In this document: piece after piece, positions 10,641 to 21,677 of the stretch
How positions within the stretch are numbered: position 1 is the stretch's first letter
Layout: every line of letters starts with the position of its first letter
Source of the DNA: Catenaria anguillulae PL171
Lineage: Eukaryota > Blastocladiomycota > Blastocladiomycetes > Blastocladiales > Catenariaceae
NCBI GenBank assembly: GCA_002102555.1
Contig: MCFL01000021.1
Location: forward strand, 124,001-188,000
DNA: 64,000 nt
Direction: 5' to 3'
The notes under the pieces: model-generated
Databases searched by the model: none
What the model was told of the DNA's origin: nothing
What the model saw: only the letters and a program-made list of their open reading frames with translations
Made by a program: the position numbers and the translations under genes

Positions 10641-11691
10641 CGCTATTTTTCGTTACTTCAATCGTCTATCCGGCAGCGGTAGCGGGGGTGACACAAGCGC
10701 TCCACATGAGAGAGAGCCCATGAAAACTTCAAACATCGATCGTAGCTCATGCAGCAGTCTGATCTTGTCATCCTGCTCTCTCAGCTCTTCCACCGGCACT
10801 GGATCGAAATCGCTCTTTCCCTCTACTGTGAGCCATTCTTTATCCACGAGAGTATGTGATAAACATCACTCTGGCAACCGACTCAACGGCTTGATGAATC
10901 ATCTTTCCGTCCAATAGTACCACAGCCCCAGTCGCACCACCGGCTCAACGACATTTAGACTCGACATCTCGACACATTCCATACACGTTCTCCGGCCACG
11001 ACTGGAGACTCAGACATCCAACCAACACATTTCCATCAACGACAATGCACTACCACAAGGTATACACCGCAATCTCCTTTTCCCCCTCATCCTGGGTCTT
11101 GTTTTGTCATCTTTCGACATGATCCGCGACTTGAACGATATGGGTTGAGTACGTTCACAACAAGCAGAATCAGATATTCTTCATGTGATATGACAAATGT
11201 AATGATGGGAACCTATGTACCCAAGTCCCAGCGGAACGCCAACGATCTTATCTGTCGACCGCCCAGAAGGCAGGAGGAGCAAACCAAAGCCTGCTCTCGG
11301 CCAGATTCACGTTGGTGGACTGCTCGAGAGGGCGACCATCAAGGCCGGTTGGATGCCAAGCTGGTTCGTTCTGTGTTTGAATACTTGCGCTATTCCCGTC
11401 GAACTACACGCATGCCTCTTTTTCTACCTTGTCGCTCACTTTCTTGCCCTCCTGGTGACCTTACTCATGCAGCTTAACTGCGAGCCAAGCCATGACCGGG
11501 AGCAAGATAAATGTCTGAATGTGAGCGATGTATAAAGAGAGTCTGGAGTGTGCCAAAGAGGCAAAAATGGACCAAACAATATGGTTACACTCAACTCGAT
11601 CCTCATTTGTCCGACATGCGCCATACTGCAAGCTGCTCCAATAATCACAGAAAACAAAACCATCTAGCCCGGATGCCGGCAGTCAGCAAGT

Positions 11692-14600
11692 TTAATTCTG
11701 GTCCTTATTGCGGTCAACAATAAAGCGCGGCGAGGTCCAGCCCGTGTACAAGGCGGCGTCTGGGTTGGGAACAGACTGGAGAGCAGTGGGCCTGACATAT
11801 TGAATGCCAAGCACATAGGTACCGTCAGCGATGGGCCTCTCATCTTGGCCCCCAGGGATCGGCGTGACCCTCCCGACGAAGGGAATGTTAATCGTGCCGC
11901 CGGTTTCGGATGTGATTCGCGACATATGGTTCAGACCCAGTGAATATCCGACAATCGGCAAGTCGGCCCTGGTCGCGTCATGCACAGAGATGGCGAGCTT
12001 GCGGGTCGGGAACAAGGTCGCAAGACGGATCACAGGGATTTCCGCCCACTTGGTGTTATTGAGCGAAAAGACAGGCACGTTACCATTGCCATAGGTCGGG
12101 GCAAACGGGGCAAGAAGGGGATTGAGCACAAAAGCGTTGGTCAAGGACGGAGCAAGAGGGGACGGGGCAGCAGCGAGGACGGGCATGGTCGAGTAGTCAC
12201 CGGCCATGACAGCGTAGGGAACGTTGAGCTGGTTTTGGCGGTCGGCAGTCTCGAGCGTGACATAACCAGAGTAGATCCAGTGGCCGGCCTCGGGCAGCTT
12301 GCCGAGAAGCGGCACGTTCGAGTCGAAAGTGACCGTCACTTGCTTGGTCTCTCCGGGCTGGAGCGTGACCGAGGGGGTCGAGAAAGTGACACGAGCATGG
12401 ACCTTGGCCGTGGCAAACTGGGCAGTGGGGCGGTTGTTGTCACCCATCACAGCGCGCGAGGGTGTGTGCGTGAAACGGTACGTCTTGGCCTCCTTGCCAT
12501 CGTTCTTGATGGTGAGGACTTGGGTCTTGCGCGGGGCACGGGGCCATTGGGGCGAGTCACCGAGCTCAATCTTGTGCGGGGCAACGGACACGGGGTTCTC
12601 GAGGAAGGCAAGCGCGTCAATCATACCAGCGCCGACCTTGGCAACCGACTCGGCGTGGGAATCGTCGCCGTTGGACGGGAACGAGGGGCGGGCAGTGTTG
12701 GAGAAACGGCGGGCCAAGGCGAGAGCAGAATCGGCACCTTGGGAAGCACCGTTGCGCTGAACTTCGAGGGCAACAATACCGGCAGCATAGGGAGAGGCCA
12801 TGGACGTGCCAGAGAGCTGAGCGTAGCCGCCCTTCTTGAGCGGGTAGGCAGAGTAGATGTTCTATTACGAATCGAGGTGAGAATATCAGCCCGTCAGTTT
12901 GTGTTTGCGATTTATGTACGCTCGGAATGCACAAAGTTACTACGTACACCACCGGGGGCACCAAAATCGGGACGCAGACGCAAGTTGACATCAAGACCCC
13001 ACGACGAAAAGTCGGAGGGCTGGCCGGAGGTTGCTGACGGACGGAACTCGGGGGTGTTCTTGAACTGGATTGTGACGTTCCTGGCAGGAGTGGCGGCAGC
13101 ATAGACGCGCGCACCATCTTCCGCCGAAATGAATCCAACTGGAGTTTCACCAATGCGATTTGCTTTGAGCACGGCACCATTGAGCTGACCGGGGGCGTTG
13201 TTGTACACAATCACACCTTGAGTGGCACCAGCGTTGATGGCGTTGACAGCCTTGTCAGAGAACTCGCAACCACCACGGCGGATCAATGCGACACCACCAG
13301 CAAACGTGTTGTTGGGAAAAGCGGCACAGCCATCCGCGGCGAATGTGGGCGGGTTGGGCGAGCGGATGATCTTGTACTTGGTGGCCTGGTCGAAACGCTG
13401 AGTCACGCCATCAGAGGGCGAATAGTCAAACCAGATCTCGCCAAGACCGTCAGCACCCTCGACTTGAGCTGTCGTTGTGTAGGTGTGTGAGTTGTCAAAC
13501 GATGCGATGGAGAAGGCCTTGGAGGCAATGGAAGGGGCAGTCACATATGAATAGCCTTTCCCGCTGCGCAATAGTTGATCAAGTTAGTTTGAATAATGCG
13601 ATTTTCGGTGCGGCAACGAAATGAATAAACACTTACCCATCATTGCTTGCAGCTGCAATCACGTAAACACCGTTATCAACCAAAGTGTCGATAGCCTGCG
13701 CATACGGATTGTCGGCACCGACGTGGGCTCCACCTGAAAGGAACGCCATGAGTGGCAATTTGAGGAGGTGACATGTTGATGTAGCCAAAGCGTAGACAAA
13801 ACGAACCAAGTAAAAGGTTTACAAGCTCCATACCGTCCTGGTATGCTTGCTCCAAGGCGGCCAGGATAATGGCATTGTCGGTCTTGCCGTCACAGCCGAA
13901 CACACGGTAAGCGCCAAAGATCGCCTCGGGGGCGACACCTTTCACCTTGTCATCGAAACCACCAATGATACCGGCAACGTGCGTGCCGTGGCCGCCGCAA
14001 TCGAGCGGGTCGTTATCCGGTTGCGGGGTCGCGGCGGGGGTGTCTTTTTTTGCAGTTGAGTCGTACTATTGAAAGCAAACTGCGGGTGAGTAATCCTGGC
14101 GCAGGACCGCTTTATGAACAACACGAAATCCCTGTACCAAATCTCCGACGAAATCGCTCCCATAGAGGACTCGGCAGCCGGGACCCTTGAAGGTCTCGCA
14201 CTTTTGGCCGGGAATGGCAAAAGCGGGGTGCTTCCAGTCGATACCTGTTGCCAACACGTGAGAAAGAAGATGAGCTAGGTGCGAAATGCAAGTAAATGCA
14301 ACGAGAGACGAGTTGAGCGTACCAGAGTCAATCACGCCAACCTTGACGTCCTTGCCCGTCAAGTCAGGGAAGCGCTCGTTGACGAGGTTGATTTTGGTCA
14401 AATTGTGGGCATACTGCGGGACCACGGGGTTCTTGAGTGCCTGGGGCTCGACGGGGATCGTGTGCTGGACGACGGGGAAAATGGCCTTGACTCCAGGAGC
14501 GTTGGCAACCTTGACGAGATCTTCTGAGTTCTTGATATTGACCGAAGCGGCGTTGAGCAGCTTGGTGTAGCGGCGGTTCACCTTGACGGGAAGCTGGTTG

Positions 14601-14857
14601 CGGCGGCAGTACACGCCAAACGACTCTTGCTGCTCCTTGACACCAGTCTCGAGCGACGCAGCCGAGGCGCGTTCGCGACGCTGGGCAGTCACACTGGCGG
14701 CGGGCGGGCGCGAGAACTGGACAATGTACTTGCCCTTGAGGATCGAGGCAGTGTCGGGAATGTAGGCGGGAGCCACAATCTTTTCGTGCGTGGGGAGGTC
14801 TTGGGCAGAAGCCACGGCCGAGAGAGCGAGGAGAGCAAAGAGGAGCGGGAAACGCAT
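11692..14857 (-). CDS. Secreted subtilisin-like serine protease (S8) with PA domain
   Basis: Six exons (14857-14323, 14244-14138, 14065-13834, 13733-13637, 13563-12948, 12861-11692) sum to 919 codons. Order of parts: signal peptide ([19 protein letters not shown]), inhibitor I9-type propeptide around KYIVQFSRP, then an S8 catalytic domain. The triad is visible: Asp in GVIDSGIDWKHP, His in [11 protein letters not shown] and Ser in [16 protein letters not shown] insert ([20 protein letters not shown]) lies between His and Ser, and a C-terminal Fn3-like region ([16 protein letters not shown] strands) closes it. This is the layout of the Vpr/KP-43-like subtilases that act outside the cell on proteins, with the PA domain restricting access. 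All catalytic residues are present and every junction restores frame, so the gene looks functional. Introns are 72-100 bases. Confidence 0.92.
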
Positions 14858-16038
14858 GGTAAAAAGTGACCGTGATTGGGGAAGGGAAAGTGTCTATGTG
14901 GGAAGAGATCTAAATTGCGTGGTGTTGTCTATGGAAGAAGTATCTTGTGATTCCAATGGAGGGGCTGACGAGACTTCAGAGTTGCTCAGGACCGGGCTTG
15001 GTAGCAGAGAAGGACTCAACATGGAACGGAGGGCAGTTGAGCTGGACGAGGAGCAAAAATGGTACGCGGCCGCGGTGAAGCTTTATACCCATGCTTGGCT
15101 CCATACATCCGTCAGCGAGGATCAAGAGGGCAAGCTTGGTTCTTTGCCCGCAGGTGTACGTTGCTTCGTTCCTTTGACACACGTAAGCCATGACGCATTC
15201 AAGAAATTGTGGGCCTCCACCAAGTCCGTTCTGCGAAGGCCTTCCAAGCCTTGTCGTGCTTCAACGTGACAAGTGGGATCCCGCCCTGTGATATTGCTTT
15301 CTAGGTTCGGAGAGGCTGTGGTGTATCGAGTGAACGCTTGACCACATCACATGTCTCGATCAGTGAGACTTGAACCATGTGATCTGGACCAAACACGGTG
15401 ATCGATCATGGGTCACTCTGCAACGATGGAGCATGAGTTGTGTGCGCAAATGCCGAGAACGTGCCCGGCCCGAGATGCCTTCCACTAATCGGATCTTTCC
15501 GACGATGATTTGCTGCTAGCAGCATATGTTCCCCCACTTTTCCCACTGATGATCGTTGTCTGATCAAGAAAGCAGGAACAATGTCACGTCAATGGGCATG
15601 TGAGACACGAACCACCAAAGAACCGAAATGGGCTGAGGTCATCATCGTGTCTCACCTGACGGACCATCAATGGCGATCTGGCACGGCCGTTAGTGCAGCA
15701 CCAGTATGAATAAATGAACCGGTGTCCTTCGCTCTTGGCCTTGAGTCGGGTCAGTCCACCTTCCATCGCCAAAGATCGATGTTTTGGCAGGCCATTCAAA
15801 CAATGCCTCAAGACATCCACGCTGTTATTAATACTGTCGCATTTTTCTTGCCGTCAGGTACCATCAATGCGATGTCAGGTCATTGAGCTTCCACTTCAAG
15901 GTATGGGTGCAGACTGTCGCCCAGTAGCACATTGCGAAGAGTACAGTGAAAATACAGAAAAAATGTAATTCACGTGACAATATGAACACTGTCGGACTCA
16001 GTTTGCGAGTGCAAGCGAAGAGGTAATGCTGGGCAAAG
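14858..16038. other. Intergenic, no gene seen
   Basis: About 1.2 kb between the protease start and the end of the GTPase gene (both minus strand). It should hold the protease promoter and the GTPase 3' end. Frames found here have no domain or coding-like composition. Confidence 0.6.
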
Positions 16039-17529
16039 TCACGTTGTTGGCGTGCTGGGAAACAGTAACCCACCTGTCCGTCCTCCTCGTGTTCCTGCTG
16101 GCGCCCGATTCCCACCCACCGCAACAACCATCCTCCTCCTCGACCCTGTCGGCTGTACCGGTCCATTTGCCGCTCCATCCAACTCACTTGAAACATCCAT
16201 GAGCGACGAGGCTGATTCACCACTGCCGCTGTAGCCGCCCGCCGCGGCGCTTTGCAACAGCGTCGTTGAACGGTGCATTTTCGGGGTTGGTACTGATGGC
16301 GTGTGCACACTTGAAAGCAAGGGCGTCGCTGGCGGAGCGGCAAGTGAGGCTTGCCCTTGTGCACCTGGAAAAGCGGAAAGCATGGGGGATGGAGGCGCAC
16401 CGTACGAGTAAGACGCGGGGCTGTGGCTAGCACCAGCGGACATGGTAAGTCCGCCGGATGCAGCGGCAGAGGCGTACGAGGACGAGTGCGAGTGCTGCTG
16501 CTGGTGTTGGACGTGCATGTGTGGTGACGGCGCGTAGTAGCGGGCAGCAATGACTTGGTCAAAGAACGCATGAAAGAGTTCGGGTGGCGGTGGTGAGTAC
16601 TTGCTCTAAAGTGAATTGAATGCATTCGCTGGTGAGTCAACACACGTAGGCACCAAGGTGTTGGAGGATTGTTGTTCACTCGTACTTACCATCACAAACT
16701 CGTTGATGCCGACCACCTCACTGATACTCGCAGCTCTCGAATGCGCCGCCGTCGCCGTCGCTGCACCCTGCCTGCCCGTTGTCGAATACGACGGCGTCAA
16801 CCCGGGGACAAGATCACACTTTGTCCCAACAACAAGCACTGGCACGGCTGGTCCCGCATCACCACCCATCCGAGCACTAATGCTACCCAAATCCTCCCCA
16901 GGTTTCAAGATCGTCGCGCCAGGCCCAATCGCCGCCAGCACCTCGGCCACGTGCCTCCACATTGCATCCAACGTGCGCGGAACAGCCGCATCATACAGTG
17001 CAATGACACCATCAATACCCGAGTAGATGGTGGCGCGCGCACCCGCCCCAAAGTGACCACGTGGCAGCGTCACGATTTCGAGCCAGTACGACTTGAACGT
17101 GGCGGCAACCGTGTGCAGCCGCACACCGGTAAAAGCGCCGCCAGAATCGCCGGCGCCAGCGAGTGCCGGCGACGCAGTTCGCAAGGGTGTTGCATGCCCT
17201 TCTTGATCGTCTGGCAGCCGCGTGGATGCGTCGACCGAAGTCAGCAGTTGCAGGAGCGTGGACCGACCAGTTCCTGGATCGCCCACAATGACGATGCGTG
17301 CCCGCGCATTGTGCTCGGGGAGATTGGACGCTGAAAAGGCGGGTTGTGAACTGCTGGTGACGGGAGTTGCGGCCGACGTGCTTGCTCCGAGGGCAATGTC
17401 GCTGTTGCTGCCGTTTCTCGCCACAAAGGAGCCAGCATGGTGGTGTGGTGTTGACGGTATGGATGGTGATTCAGAGCCGGTGCCAACACCAACAGCACTG
17501 AGTGCGGATTGAATCCACGCTGTTGCCAT
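16039..17529 (-). CDS. RABL3-like small GTPase with extended C-terminus
   Basis: Two exons (17529-16690 and 16605-16039; 84-base intron) sum to 469 codons. The protein begins MATAWIQSALSAVG, has a Ser/Ala-rich leader, then a P-loop IVIVGDPGTGRSTLLQLL, a switch region with YWLEIVTL, the strand GVIALYDAAVPRTLDAMWRH and a guanine-specificity motif VVGTKCDL. After the intron comes PPPPELFHAFFDQVIAARYY, matching the C-terminal helix of RABL3-type proteins. Known of that family: atypical Ras-superfamily GTPases lacking C-terminal prenylation, involved in trafficking and small-GTPase prenylation control. Odd: the invariant P-loop lysine is arginine and the N/TKxD motif begins with T. The tail of about 130 residues is low-complexity and its 3' part is duplicated in inverted orientation at 8.7-9.0 kb. 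A TTG-initiated extension upstream was ignored. Confidence 0.75.
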
Positions 17530-17923
17530 TGCTTTGGGATAAGTGTCAATGTTCGAATTGCACAAGTAAAAGTACCGTCATCGGAGTGCATGTTTGCAAC
17601 GCTGCCATTGGTTGCCGGCTTCCATCGTTCATTCGTTCGGCGTTAGTTTTACACATACACTTGACACTTTTAAGGGCTTCTTTGGATTCGAATGACCGAC
17701 GTCTCTCAAACCGAAATGAAGAGCGAGAACGGTCGGTCCCTTGCACAAACGATAGCGCCGCAACCCAAAACACAGAAACATGAAAAACAGGCAGAGATGC
17801 ACGATATATAACAACGCCCGCAAACACACACAACCAAGCATGCTCCAATCGCGGCATCGGCAAAGCGTCACCACACACTGCACATCGCCAAACACATCTT
17901 CTTCAATGCAATCACCCAAACGC

Positions 17924-18932
17924 TTAAGCGTGGGTCGAGGGGCGCGAGGCAATGAAGAGCGAGTTGTGGCGCTTGGAGGCGGCACGGTACACGCGGTGGG
18001 GGAGCGGGAACTTGAGGTTCTTCTCGAGGATCTGCTGAATGTAGGGGCGACGGACGTCCTTAGTGGCAACCTCGGCGACGCGGATGATCTGCACCGACCT
18101 GAAGCGGGCACGGTGGCGGGCAGCCATATCCTGGTCTGTTTCGCGTGATGAGTCCGATGCATCCGGTTCGTCAGTGTCCTAATCCCGACCGCACTCCAAC
18201 ATCGTCATTGGACGGGGATGATGAGGAAACGTACAGCAAGCCTGGACGGCGTTCACGCGCGACAACTCACGGTACTCCTTGTACATGTTGTGGGTACCCG
18301 AGCGCGAGTCGTAACGGAGCCAGATGCCGAAAGTCTTGACTTGAGTGGGGTTCTTCTCAAGAACTTGGTTGACGGCAACAATCTGGCCAGTGGCCTTCTT
18401 GACCTTACGGAACTTCTTGAGGAAGTACCAGAAGCGGGACTTGGCCACAACCGCGTTGGGCGCAAAGATGCGCATGCGGTAGAGGGTGGGCTGAGGGTTG
18501 GTCTCAGAGGGCTGGTGACGGCCCACCACCTGGTATTCGTTGAACTATTGCGACGTAGGTTCGAGGTCAGGGGGGTTCGGGTCGGTAGTGTTAGCGAGGT
18601 TTTATGGGATGGCCAACTGCGATGCAGCCGCAAGTGGATTGAACTGCTCGTTTCTCATTTTTCGGCGTGTCGCTGGTGACAGTGTGTTCAGGGTCGACGA
18701 GGGGGCAAGACGAGGCGGTCTTCCGGGCTAGCTGAGCGGGTCGAGTGGATCGGGATCGGGCAAGCAGCGCTTCCGCATGCAATATCAACATGTTGGGCGG
18801 TTTCCCGAGTCGTTGGGTGACGGTGTCCATCAAGGCGAACATTGGCACAGGTCTCCCGGCAGTTGAGAAACGAGCAGTTCATGGCATTTGCGAATTCATA
18901 GTGCAGCTACGTACGCGTGACGCGGACGACAT
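17924..18932 (-). CDS. RPL20: 60S ribosomal protein eL20 (L18a/L20)
   Basis: Three exons: 18932-18915 (MSSASR), 18544-18235 and 18135-17924. They sum to 180 codons (179 residues), the usual size. Signature stretches are [70 protein letters not shown] and [10 protein letters not shown]. eL20 sits on the surface of the large ribosomal subunit near 5S rRNA and the stalk base. The first exon was chosen because its GTACGT donor splices in phase directly onto FNEYQ, giving the N-terminus expected for the family. The first intron (18545-18914) is 370 bases, several times longer than its neighbours, and contains a perfect inverted repeat. The second intron is 99 bases. Confidence 0.95.
18640..18881. 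repeat. 18-bp perfect inverted repeat inside the eL20 first intron
   Basis: TGAACTGCTCGTTTCTCA at 18640-18657 and its exact reverse complement at 18864-18881 flank 206 bases. On the transcript the 5' arm starts about 33 nt after the donor, and the 3' arm ends about 45 nt before a CGCTAAC branch-like site (near 18592). Pairing would loop out the middle and leave roughly normal donor-to-branch spacing. Confidence 0.75.
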
Positions 18933-19146
18933 GGTGATAATGTCAATTGTCTCGAAAGGGAGGCTCGGCAATTGTGGCGGTCCGCTGGCTGTCGGTGAGT
19001 GTGCTGTTGGCCAAGTAGATGCAAGCGCTTGAAGCGGGATCGGCGGCCCTCCGATTCCGAACGAGACGCGTGCAGATTGTTCGCACACTGACGCCACATT
19101 TGCCCACGACTCGCTCAACCGTGATGTGCGTTACGCACCGGCCGCG

Positions 19147-19164
19147 GCGTCTTTTAAAAGGTCA
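19147..19164. promoter_or_regulatory. TTTTAAAA element upstream of eL20
   Basis: CTTTTAAAAG, a self-complementary AT core in GC-rich sequence, about 220 bases before the eL20 start and just beyond the GatB 3' end. A possible TATA-type promoter element; no other support. Confidence 0.3.
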
Positions 19165-19230
19165 CGGAAAACATCGAGATCCAATGTGTAAGATTGCGAG
19201 CTGTATTGTCGAAACTACCTCAATACAGAA

Positions 19231-21204
19231 TTACTGACCGCCCAACTCCTTGACCACCTGACTGACCACCTCCCTCGCTACTTTTGGCTCTGCCTTGCCT
19301 CTGCTCTCCTTCACGACCTGCCCAACCAACCACGTCACATACTTGTCGTCACCAACCCCGGCCTTCCTCGGTGGACTCTTTGCAATCACCTGCATTGCCC
19401 ATTCGCGAATCTTTGCCTTGTCCGTGACAGCCACCCATCCATACTCTTGCGCAATCTCCATAGCTACCCGATCATCACCTTCCAACACCATCTTGTCGAG
19501 CACCAACTTGCCCGCTTTTCCCGAAATGTGGCCGGCAGCAATGGCTCGGGGAATGCTTGCGAGCTGCTCGGGCGTGACGCCCCACCCGTGGTGCTTTGTC
19601 ACGGGCATATTGGCATCGATGCGAGATGCGAGACGGCCCGCGAGATCGTTGGCCAGCCAATTGTACATGGCGAGCGTTTCGGCCTTGGATTGTGGGTGCA
19701 TGGCTGCCAAGAAATCGGCAGCCGTTGGCCACCTGCGTGCGTGCCCCGCCGAGGCACCCAGGTCATTCGCAGACTTGCCACCAGAAATCGCATTGACATA
19801 GCGCTTCCGAATCCGCTCGCCGCCCTCCTCCTCGGCCACCGCATTCAACGGGCACACGTCCGTCAACCAGGCAAGCTGCACCTTATTGAGAGCCGCTCCA
19901 AACTGGTCAGCAACCCGGGCGCGTCTTGCAGCAGGCAGTTCGGGCAGTACCGCCTTGATGCCGGCCACGTCTGACGCCGAGATGACGAGCCGAGGCAGTT
20001 CGGCGTCGGAAATGAAACGGTAGTCCTTTGCGGATTCCTTGGATCGGAGCAGAAAGGTGGTTCCTGTGGCGGCGTCGTATCCGCGGGTTTCGCGTGAGCC
20101 ACGGGCGTGCGAGTGGAGTAGGGCCGTGTGTCGAGTGATTTCAGAGTCTGGATGTGTTGAACCAGTTGAGGTAAGCACAAGGAGCGAGGGGCTGGAGGAG
20201 CGACAAAAATGAGAAATGCGGTCATGGACGGACCGAGGGCAGTGACGAGGCCAGAGACGGTCGAAATGTTTTTGATTTCGACTCGTTCAGTGGATTGGAC
20301 GGGTGCACAAGGGTCGGTGGATTGGACAGATACGTTGACGTCGACACGCAGTGACCCTTCCTCAAGGTTCGCATCGCATGTTGCGAGTGTGCGCATGAGG
20401 GATTGGAGAGACTTGACTACTGCAGCAGCCTCCTTGGGTGATCTAGCATTGTAGTGTCAACCAATGACACAACAGCCGACAAGACGGGTAGAAGAAGGAT
20501 GAAGCGAGAGCGTACTCAATGTCGGGACGAGTCACAATTTCCATGAGCGGCATGCCCGCACGGTTGTAATCAATAAAGGTTTTCCCATCGTGATGAAACG
20601 ACTTGCCCGTATCCTGCTCGAGCTGGAGCTGCTCGATGCCAATTGACTTTGGGCGGGGTAAGCCATCGAACTCGGTCAGGTGCAGGGCACCATTCAATGC
20701 AATCGGATCTGTGCGAGAAAATCGACCATGGATGAATTACCACCGCGCTCTGCTACACTAGCCCGCAGGAATGCTGAACCACAACGCACAATACTTTTGC
20801 GTGACTTGAAACCCGTTGGGCAAGTCGGCATAAAAGTAATGCTTGCGATCAAACCTGGACCACGGTGGAATGTCGCACCCGAGGGCAATGGCCGTTGCCA
20901 GGGCCAGCACGACGGGCTCCAATTGGAGGACGGGCATGGATCCCGGGAGGGCGAGATCAAAGGGAGCGGTTGCCGTGTTGGGTGGGCGGCCAAAGTAGTT
21001 TGCCGACATGGGCGACAAGAGCTTTGTTGAGCTGGCAATTTGGGCGTGGAATTCGAGGCCAATGACGGGCTTGACCGAGCGAGGTGGAGGTGGAGCACTC
21101 GAGCTCGAGTACCAGTGTCGCGGGCGTCTCGTCGCGGCGGTGGCAGCAGCGGAGCAGGCACAAGCCGGGCGCAGCAGGTGGCCGAGGTGAGCTGTTGCTG
21201 ACAT
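19231..21204 (-). CDS. GATB: Mitochondrial glutamyl-tRNA(Gln) amidotransferase subunit B
   Basis: Four exons (start-20790, 20708-20516, 20442-20234, 20147-19231) restore frame at every junction; with the start at 21204 the protein is about 577 residues. GatB features include VIGLEFHAQIASSTKLLSP, DLALPGSMPVLQLEPV, KHYFYADLPNGFQVTQ, FIDYNRAGMPLMEIVTRPDI, GSLRVDVNVSV and a C-terminal helical YqeY-like tail ending in REVVSQVVKELGGQ. The enzyme, with GatA and GatC/F, converts Glu-tRNA(Gln) to Gln-tRNA(Gln) in mitochondria. The N-terminus is rich in Ala/Arg/Ser with few acids (HLLRPACACSAAATAATRRP), as expected for import. ATGs at 21231 and 21279 are alternative starts. It lies head to head with the haspin gene. 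Confidence 0.9.
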
Positions 21205-21677
21205 GAAGAGCCTGGGTACTATTGAGGGCATGACGGGACCACGTTGCCCGGACAAATGCATTGCCAAGATGGATACCATTGTGAGTGTTGGTGCGGCTTG
21301 TGCCCAATATGGTCCCAACACACCCACAGTCAAGACTCCCCCGCCGGTCCGGAGCTGCTGTGCCGACGGCCGACGCCGAAAAGCAGTCAGTCACCGGCTC
21401 CGAAACGACAATGTATGTACCCTCCGTGACCCAAAGCAATCAAATCAATTGCTCGCGCACTGCTTCTCCTGCGCCCGGGCCACTTACCCACCACCATCGG
21501 CCCGCACCCCGGGACCTCGCCCGCACCCACCGCTCCCTTTGATGTGATCACGCATCAAACACATGAAGCTGACGACGGGCGGTAGTCCTTGACCATTTGC
21601 AAGCACCCCATCCCTCCCTTAGACAGGCACTTGAACATTCATTTTGCAACAAATCAATCTACCTCTTCATCGCCATC
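21205..21677. other. Bidirectional promoter region, GatB/haspin
   Basis: Divergent genes share about 470 bases. The plus side has pyrimidine-rich leader sequence before the haspin ATG (CTACCTCTTCATCGCCATC). No further element recognised. Confidence 0.5.

Larger units (their letters stand above)
8982..11691. other. 2.7 kb with no confident gene
   Basis: Nothing here could be assigned to a family. Weak candidates: on the minus strand, 10653-10830 encodes a charged stretch (VPVEELREQDDKIRLLHEL) that could be an exon, and 10306-10430 could encode one membrane segment (LLACLLIVLFLLYKC), although it derives partly from a GCTT repeat. On the plus strand, ATGCACTACCACAAG followed by a GTATAC donor at 11044-11060 resembles a short first exon with a polypyrimidine leader, but no convincing second exon was found. 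The stretch also holds short tandem repeats. It probably includes the 3' flank of the protease gene. Confidence 0.4.

Noticed and set aside
10021-10917. 298-codon plus-strand frame
   Set aside because: Composition is random-like, driven by CTTGTTG and AGCA repeats, with no domain; not called as a gene.
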